Source: Klebsormidium nitens (taxonomy: Eukaryota > Streptophyta > Klebsormidiophyceae > Klebsormidiales > Klebsormidiaceae). Taken from it: a stretch of 64,000 nucleotides of DNA. The position numbers were made by a program, and so were the translations under genes. The stretch lies in assembly GCA_000708835.1 (NCBI GenBank), contig DF237295.1, forward strand, positions 35,633 to 99,632, in the 5' to 3' direction. Below are positions 57,245 to 64,000 of the stretch, one piece after another (within the stretch, counting starts at the first letter, position 1; every line of letters begins with the position of its first letter). The notes beneath the pieces are model-generated. The model did no database searches. It was not told the origin of the DNA and saw nothing but the letters and a program-made list of their open reading frames with translations.

Positions 57245-59594
57245 AGAGAGGGACTGCCCGGGGGGGGGCCTTGCTGACGTCTGAAAGAACGTTTGAACAC
57301 AGGACCCCTCGGCTCAGCTCAGCAGATAGAGAAGGAGGAGAGCAGGGAAGAAAGGGAGCGCTGGCGTCACCGGATGAGGTCAGGAGGGCTTGCGTAAGAT
57401 TCCCCTTGGAGGATGACGCTTTTGCATGGGGGCCACGTCACACGGAAAAAAAGGTAAGAAAGAAGCGTTCACGAGAGCCGTTGTTGTGTGGAAGTGGTCC
57501 TACATGAGGGAGTCCAGTTAAAAGTTCAAACCCAGAGCAGACGGGTTTCAGGCTCTAATGGAGCACGCAATTCGTGGGACCAAAGAAGGGCTCTGAAGAC
57601 GTCCCTGTTTCTATGAGAAACAAACAACAGTTTGAAATGAAGCAGCGCTCTAACAGTCCTATGGGGCTTTCTCGTGGTTTGAATACCGACTTCGTCACAG
57701 GTCAACCATAAGAACAAGTGAAACTTCTCTTCATGCTCAAGCTTTTCCTGTTTCGATCCATCTTCACAACTCCTACCAAGCCGCAAACACCCGTGACAAG
57801 GAAACGAGTTTCTGGGTGCTGCTTTGACCACCCGCTCATCTCAAAGGCTTTTCCAGAGTAGGAAGAAAGGGACGCGAAAGGGTATACTGCGACTTGCAGT
57901 CCGACTTCGTTGAGCCTTATGTCTGCACTTGAGGGCACCTGATATGTGGTACTGGCATAGACCACTGTCGACGAGTTCTAGGTTGTCGACATACTAGGGG
58001 CTGCTAGGAAGCGCAGGCATAGACAATACCTTGAAGCATAGGTAGTTGTTTTTTCTGTAGTTTTTGTTTTTTTCTGTGATGCAGCAGGTATGTTGCCTGT
58101 GGTGCCGGGCATACACGAGTTTCAGAGGAACTTGTATCTTCCGCGCATACAAAATGTCTAACATTGCGCACGGTCGAATGCAATTAGCGTTGGACATAGC
58201 TCTTATCAATGAGAAGGGCTGATCACTCGGCGCACTCAGTGCCAATGTAATTGTTTGAAGGCCTTGAAACCTGCATCTTAGCAGGTAATCGGCAAGCTTC
58301 CTAGCTTGCGTGGATTGAGGATGACTCCTCGATCGTTTCCCTCCTACGAGGGAAACGAACCATTCGCAGATCTTAGAAGGAAGCGTTTGAGGGCGCACCC
58401 TCGCTCCCAAGGTCGGAATCTAGGAAGACTCGCCGATACATGCATTGCCGTGAGATCCGAGGCCATACTTTGCAAGACATCTCACGCGCGTTGACCTAGC
58501 ATTCCTCCTAAGAACAAGTGCAATCGTCGATTCGATTCCGCAAGATTTCAAATGATAGCATGTGGACTTGAGGCTCATTGGATGATCGCGATGCAATGAT
58601 TGATCGAATTACGATTGGGGCTGCATTCAATGCAAATGTCTCTCGCCCATGCATGGCTCGCCACTCTGGATTCGGCAATGGTTCTCATCGAACTTCGATA
58701 GTCGTACGATCAAATCGGAACCGGTAAGCTTTCACTAGCACTCTGCAATCAACTCCACGTTCATAAGATCAAGCTCAAATCTCACCTATACCTAGCATCT
58801 TTCAATGTGACTTGTCTTCTTATCTAGGCACGCTTTTTACCCTCGGGTAGAATGCTTACTTCCGAGCACGCTTGTTCAAGTCCAATTAAACAGCCGAGAA
58901 TCATCAAAATCGACTACGTGACTTTTGCTTGGAGCAGCTTTGCTTCCAGCGCGCGCAAAGCTTTTGTGCGGCTTCTCAACTCTAGGCACTCGTGGTGAGC
59001 AATACTTTTACGTGCTCGCCGCAACGGCTCTAAACAACTAAATCTGTGGGCTCTGTTGATTTCACTACGGCAGACTTGAAAATCCTGTACACACGGTCTA
59101 TTCTAACAAATGCGGTCAACACCGTCAGTAGAGTGGACGTAGAACGCCAACGCGCAGTTCGAAGCTTGACGTGTAGCCCCCGTTACTAGTACCGGGCACG
59201 ACGTTCACTTGATCTCCTCACTCTGCAGAAGTAGAGGTCGCACTTAGTCAGACGTTTACTGTCGTACGCACATTCACCCGTACGAAAGCCTCCGTGTCTC
59301 CGGACGAGAACGAACATGATCTGCACTGCCTGTACGGCTGCATGCCTTTTCGAAGATCTGACGCTGAGCTCAACTTCTGCGACCGATCGACTACAAAGCC
59401 GATTGTTTAGCAGCAGGAGGAAGGGGGAGCTTTACAAGAGCCATCCGTTCTGTGTAAGACTGTACGATGTAGGAGCGGCGTCGCCTCAGAGAATTCGACA
59501 AAGACTTTCTTCATTTAGCGGCCATGGAGAAGACAGACAGAGAAAGAAACGACTGACGGCTGAGCAGAGCCGCTCTTTTAGATCTCGGAAGGAG
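57245..59594. other. Intergenic stretch with no supported gene
   Basis: This lies between the small two-TM gene and the coiled-coil gene stop codon. Scattered short open frames occur on both strands. I see no splice chain, no tandem repeat and no RNA gene. Confidence 0.45.
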
Positions 59595-62500
59595 TCAGAC
59601 CGTAGAAGGAACCAAGCAGCTCTCTCTGCGCGCTCTCATTCCAAAACGGCCTTTTGGATTTCTTACCCCGCCCCCCTGGATCGGCCACTTCTTCAGCACG
59701 GGGCTCTGCGCCGGGTCCCACGCTGATCCCCCAGCCGCGCTCGTGGCGTCAGAATATGACCGCGGGCTCTTTGCGTCCGAATGTGTGCGTGGGCTCTTTG
59801 CGTCCGAACCCGTTCGCGGGGTCTGAGCGCTCAGAAGCGTCCGCAAGCCGTGCGCGTCTGACTCCGCCCAAGGAGCGTGTACGACCGAGAACTTGCCCGG
59901 TGTTCGCGCGTCCGCAACTCCCGGCCGCGGGCTCTGCGCGTCCGAAACCGCCCGGGGATGTGGGGCGTCCGGCACTGCCCGGGGACTTGGGGCGTCCGAA
60001 ATGGCCCGGGGGTTCTGAGCGTCCAAACCAACCCAGGGATTCTGAGCCTCCGAACCCGGCCGCGGACTCTTCGCCACCCAAACCCCCTGCGGGGTTTGCG
60101 CGACCGACCCGGCCCGGGGGCTCTGCAACGGACTCTCAAACGGTCGCCGCGCCCGGCGTCCGGAAATCGGACCCCCGGCCACCCCCCCGCCGTCCGGGAT
60201 CTCCAGCGACAGGCCCTTCGGCGGGCCGCGGTCCGCGCCGCTTCCCTTGCGCCCCTTCCTGTTCGCTTTCTTCGGCGGCGCGCGTGCCCGTTCCGTCAGC
60301 GTTTCCGTCACTGTGCGCTCCGCCGCGCGGATCTCGTTCGCCTGCGCTTCCGACCGCTCCAGCCACGCCGACATCTTGCCGCGCATCTCGATCAGCTCGC
60401 GCTTCGTCTCGACCAGGGAGTCCTCCGCGGCCGCGGCGCGCTCCTCCGCGCGCTCGCGCGCGCGGGCGGCCGCGTGCGCGCGCGCGTCGGCCTCCTCGAC
60501 GGCGCGCTCCAGCATCGCCTTCTCGGCCTTGAAGCTCTCGATCAGAGTAAACGCCGCCGCGACTTTCGTCTCGATCTCCTCCTCGGTGTCTCGCTCTAGT
60601 TGGCCCATCTGGGCGTTCGCCGCTTGGAGCCGCCCCTCTAGTTGGCCCAATTGGGCAATCGTCTCCTGGAGCCATCTCTCTTTCTCCTCCAACTGACTCT
60701 GAAGGTCCTTTTCCTTCTCCTCGAACTGACTGTCAAGGGCCCTCTCTTTCTCTTTAAACTGAGCTCGGAGGCCTGTCTCCTTCGTAGCGAATTCCGTTCG
60801 GAGATCATTCTCCTTCTCTTCGAACTGTATCCGGAGGCCCCTTTCTTTCTCTTCCGATTCTTTTTCTTTCTCTTTCAGCTGATCTACAAGCCGCCTCTCT
60901 TTTTCCTCCAACTCAGCCGCAGCAGTGGTCAGCTGTCGGTCTCTTTCCTCGCCGCTCGCGGCCAACCGTTTCTCACGCGCCTCTAATTCTGCCTCCAGTT
61001 CCGTCAGCTTTGCACCCTCCTCCTCCGTTTCAGCTTCTTTCAGCTTTCTTTCCAACTCCTCTACTCTGTTCTCTCGTTCTTGGACCGCGCTTTCCGACTG
61101 TGACAACCTCCTTTCCGCCTCTTCCCTACGGAACGTCTCCTCTGCTAGCTGCCTCCTAATCTGCTCAACGAAAGTCTCCCCCTCTTTTCTGAACAAGTCG
61201 AGATGAGCCGGCAACCCTTCCACAGCAGCCTCCGTCTCGTGTTTCTGTTCCGGTTCCCTCAGGTTCACCGACGCCGGAATCTTGCCCTCCGGATTGATAA
61301 GTACACCCTTCCGTCTCAGCTGTTTCCTCTTCCCGCCGTTCACTCCCTTTGCCCTCGGACTAAGTTCTCCTCCCTTCTGCGTCGGCGGGACGCTCTGAGC
61401 TGCCAGGTCACTTGAGGCGACTTGCCTTGAGTCTACAGACTGCTCTGGAGGTATTGTGGCCCCGTGCTGGTCGCCCGCCCTCTTGTCTACAGTGCTGGTC
61501 GGCTCTCCAATTGGGTCTTCAGTGACTGAAGCGCTTCCAGAGGCCTCTTCTGCGATGCCAAAAGAAACAAAAGTCTGAGACTCTGAAGCACACATCCGGT
61601 TATCTTGCTCTTTCAAAGCACCAGTTCTTTGCAAACTGATCAAAACCTCTTCTCTTACCTGGACAAACGGCCTTTGTGCCAGCAAAGCAGCCACTACACA
61701 CCCTGCTAGCAAGTACTCTACCTGTCGAAACATGAACGAGCATTAGTTGGGTCTCGCCAAGTCCTAGTTTCCCGTAGTCCTAGTCCCCTTTTACAAGTTG
61801 ACAGACTTTGCAACAAGTTCTCAGATGCAAGGAACCGTTCTGGGCTGATCAAATAGATTAGCATTTCTCTTTTTTCTCACCACTGTTTGCAGCCGCTTGC
61901 AACTCTCGTTGCTCGTCCAGCTGAGCGCCCTCCCGCATCCCTCCCGACAAGGACAGTCGGTACTGCTTCTGCACCGTCCGCAACTCCTGTAGAACGGTCG
62001 CCCTCTCTTCCTCAGCCGCTGCGAGCGTCGTCTTTGCCCAGCTGGCAGACCGCCGACCAAACCCATCTCTCGCTAACCCTTCCCCTAACCCTCCTCCTAA
62101 ACCCTCGCCCGAACCCGCTCCTTCCGCGGATGTCTCTTCTTCGTTTCTCTTTGCCTCTTGCCCGCCAAAGTCTCTCACTTCTTCCACTAGCCCCGCCCAA
62201 GGATCGTCATTTCTGTCCTGCACAATTCCATCCCCAAAACCCCCCGTACTTTCGCCCGTGCTTTGCCCCCCCCTCTCTTCTTCCCCAACACGTTCCCCGA
62301 TGTCAACGTCAAAGCGCTCCCCCCTGGAAGCGACCCCCCACGCGAGGCGCTCCAACTCCCGCTCCGCCTCCTCTCTCCGCCCCACTTCCTCCCGCAACTC
62401 CTCCGCCGCTCGCCTCAGCTGCTTCTCTAGCCGTTTCCTGGCGGCCCATCCGGTTCCAAACGGATTCCAAAGCTGCGCCAACTCAACTCGGCTCGCGGCG

Positions 62501-63036
62501 AACAGTTCCGCGACCAGCCCATGCGGCTCCCCACCTCTGGGGGGGTGGGTTTTACCCTCGAAAGCGGGGGGGCGGTCCGACTCCGCGAAGGACGCGCGCG
62601 AACGTGAGGAGCGCTCGACCCTGCCGCACTGCATTTGTCTCTGAACCCTTTCAGATCTACTCGTCATGGGGGCCACGTTCACACTTCCGGGGAGATCAGT
62701 CACACTCCCAAGCCTTGCCGCCTGCTGAGTCTGTGCCAACCGCGCCCCTCCTGCTGCAGTGCTCTGCACCGATGCTTTTGTCGGGGGGGTTGCTATGCTA
62801 TGCGCAACATGCTCTGTGCTTGCCCCTGCTGAGGTTGTGCTTGACACATGAGCCGAACTCATAACACTAGAAGTCTCTTTCCCGGGCGTGCTAGCAAGGT
62901 TTCCATCCAAAGCCTCGGCCCGTGGAGTCCTGTCCCCTCCCGGGGTTGGGGGCCCTTCGGGAGTCGCGCCGCCTGGCGTTTGGGACCGAGTCTCGCGCCG
63001 GGGGCGGAGGAAGAAGATCGTTTGAACCCCCGACAT
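59595..63036 (-). CDS. Large coiled-coil protein with Pro-rich C-terminal repeats, three exons
   Basis: Minus-strand exons 63036-61881, 61721-61659 (63 bp) and 61549-59595 join in phase 1, giving 1057 residues. The first about 390 residues are low-complexity and Ser/Thr/Pro-rich, with a helical part (ARKRLEKQLRRAAEELREEV). The middle of exon 3 is a long coiled coil of about 250 residues with a 14-residue repeat (LRIQFEEKENDLRTEF, LRAQFKEKERALDSQFEEKE). The last 200 residues contain about a dozen 9-10-residue units of type SDAxSPRA. Ser-Pro/Thr-Pro sites suggest phosphorylation by proline-directed kinases. No enzymatic domain or family is recognised. A structural or cytoskeleton/nuclear-matrix role would fit but is speculation. 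The ATG at 63036 is the first in frame. The antisense strand is also open for long stretches because of base composition. Confidence 0.72.
59750..60130 (-). repeat. Protein-coding tandem repeat (SDAxSPRA units)
   Basis: Degenerate 27-33-bp units with a gcgtccga core on the plus strand encode repeated AQNPR, DAPSPR, DAQSPR, DAKSPR peptides in the coiled-coil protein's tail. Confidence 0.8.
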
Positions 63037-63840
63037 GCTGGCATAGAAAGGAAGACCCTAGAGCAGTTTCATATTCAGGCCTACCTTTTTCTCTGTGGTT
63101 GGTCTTCTGCAGCTGAAGCAAAGGGGCTCGTCTTCCAGCATTCTGTTGTACGTCTTAAGATCAGCGGCCAGAAAGTCCTGCGATCACGCACAATCAACAA
63201 TGCTGCTCAAAACCTGCCGATTCAACGAACGCCCTGGAGCCACCATTACGGGAGCCATCTCAGATCGTTTACACTGTCTTGGACTCAGCATGCACCCAGC
63301 CTCTGCCTCCGCGCTTTTTTGTTGGATCCACATGCTTCTTGCATGAGCAAGTTATTCTCAGCGGGCATACAGGTTCCTTCTACGGAAGACTCAATGCAGC
63401 GGAACTTGTAGACCAATGATAGACAGCAGGCTAGATCCTCTTGGACACCGAGACAATCTGCAGTGAGCAAATTGAGAGGTTAGAAAGTACTGATTATGGC
63501 ATTGGTACCTAGTACCGATTATGCCACAGGAGGAACTAGAACACAAGCACCGTATAGGTACGCGGTCGACGCACGTACCTACTGCCAGTACTGGTCAACG
63601 ATAGCCGAACCCTATTTTTTGAGTCGACTGTCGACCTGGCCGTCAAAATTTAGCACAGGCTTCTTTCAACCGCCGATAAAATCGCTCGCGTAGACTCGAC
63701 TTCCGGTCACCGCGCGGGGTGCCCCACTGCGCCTCGATCAGTGGAGTTGCGCACGGCCAGGAGCCGTCCAGGAGTCGGCCTGCGCATGCAGCTTGCAATC
63801 ACCAATCACCACCTTACTGAATGGTAGAGACCCCGGGTAG
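63037..63840. other. Upstream region of the coiled-coil gene
   Basis: This is the likely promoter and 5' UTR side of the minus-strand coiled-coil gene. Short open frames on the plus strand lack protein character. Nothing else is recognised. Confidence 0.4.
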
Positions 63841-63847
63841 GCAACTC

Positions 63848-63980
63848 AAGTTTTAAACACAGGGGGTAAGTTTTAAAACATGGCCTCTGGTTTTGTTTTA
63901 AACCTTAAGAAAATGTTTAAAACTTGGTTAAACCTGTTTTAAACCGGTTTTAACGTGTTTAAAACGTGTTTAAAACATAT
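63848..63980. repeat. Cluster of TTTAAA-centred palindromes
   Basis: About seven copies of a gttttaaac / gtttaaaac motif occur within 130 bp. Examples are ttttaaac near 63851, ttttaaaac near 63871, gttttaaacc near 63894, gtttaaaac near 63915, gttttaaacc near 63936 and cgtgtttaaaa twice near 63954-63975. The array runs toward the right edge of the window. Confidence 0.8.
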
Positions 63981-64000
63981 TTATGTTTTATTTTATTTAT

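Noticed and set aside
59654-60696. Several plus-strand frames of 150-290 codons
   Set aside because: Antisense shadows of the repeat tail and coiled coil, rich in Arg/Pro/Ala with no independent support.
61887-62864. 325-codon plus-strand open frame antisense to the coiled-coil gene
   Set aside because: Pro/Leu/Ser-rich shadow of a GC-rich coding exon. The sense frame has organised coiled-coil and splice-phase support.

Overview
This looks like nuclear DNA of an intron-rich eukaryote, most likely a green plant or streptophyte alga (a Klebsormidium-like charophyte would fit, but that is an inference). Genes are cut into many short exons with GT..AG introns. Several encode plant-type proteins: an EDR2-like PH/START/DUF1336 protein, an ADNT1-like mitochondrial adenine nucleotide carrier and a NUB1-like UBA protein. 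Exons were read by hand from splice sites, reading-frame phase and protein motifs. For FCF1, the acid phosphatase, the carrier and the coiled-coil gene every intron phase closes. Two assembly gaps (runs of N) lie at 15080-15734 and 44856-45454.

Layout, left to right. FCF1 (minus, 5' half, runs off the left edge) is divergent to a complete 12-exon purple acid phosphatase (plus, 2377-9514). A two-transmembrane protein of unknown family (minus, 10301-14740) is divergent to the EDR2-like gene (plus, about 16170-27043). A weak 4-exon candidate lies at 28787-29515 (minus). The ADNT1-like carrier follows (plus, 30089-36775), then a terminal-inverted-repeat element with a hexanucleotide satellite core (about 37740-38400). 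Next are the C-terminal half of a NUB1-like gene (minus, 38481-40435) and a 10-exon GH2 beta-mannosidase (minus, 42151-51335). The latter is divergent to an unrecognised plus-strand gene (51997-about 53871). The right end holds a two-exon, 105-residue, two-TM protein (minus, 56631-57244), a three-exon 1057-residue coiled-coil protein (minus, 59595-63036) and an array of TTTAAA palindromes at the edge.

The genes are housekeeping functions with no shared pathway: rRNA processing, phosphate release, lipid/disease signalling, mitochondrial nucleotide exchange, ubiquitin/NEDD8 handling and mannoside breakdown. What links them is an unusual intron structure. In at least four genes the intron next to an exon contains several diverged tandem copies of that exon's edge. 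The copies usually include the splice acceptor and often stay in frame, with spacing mostly 118-171 bp. The clearest case is beta-mannosidase intron 5, where the true exon start at 46224 is preceded by six copies, all still ending their intron part in AG. This recurrent exon-edge duplication is the most unusual signal in the window.
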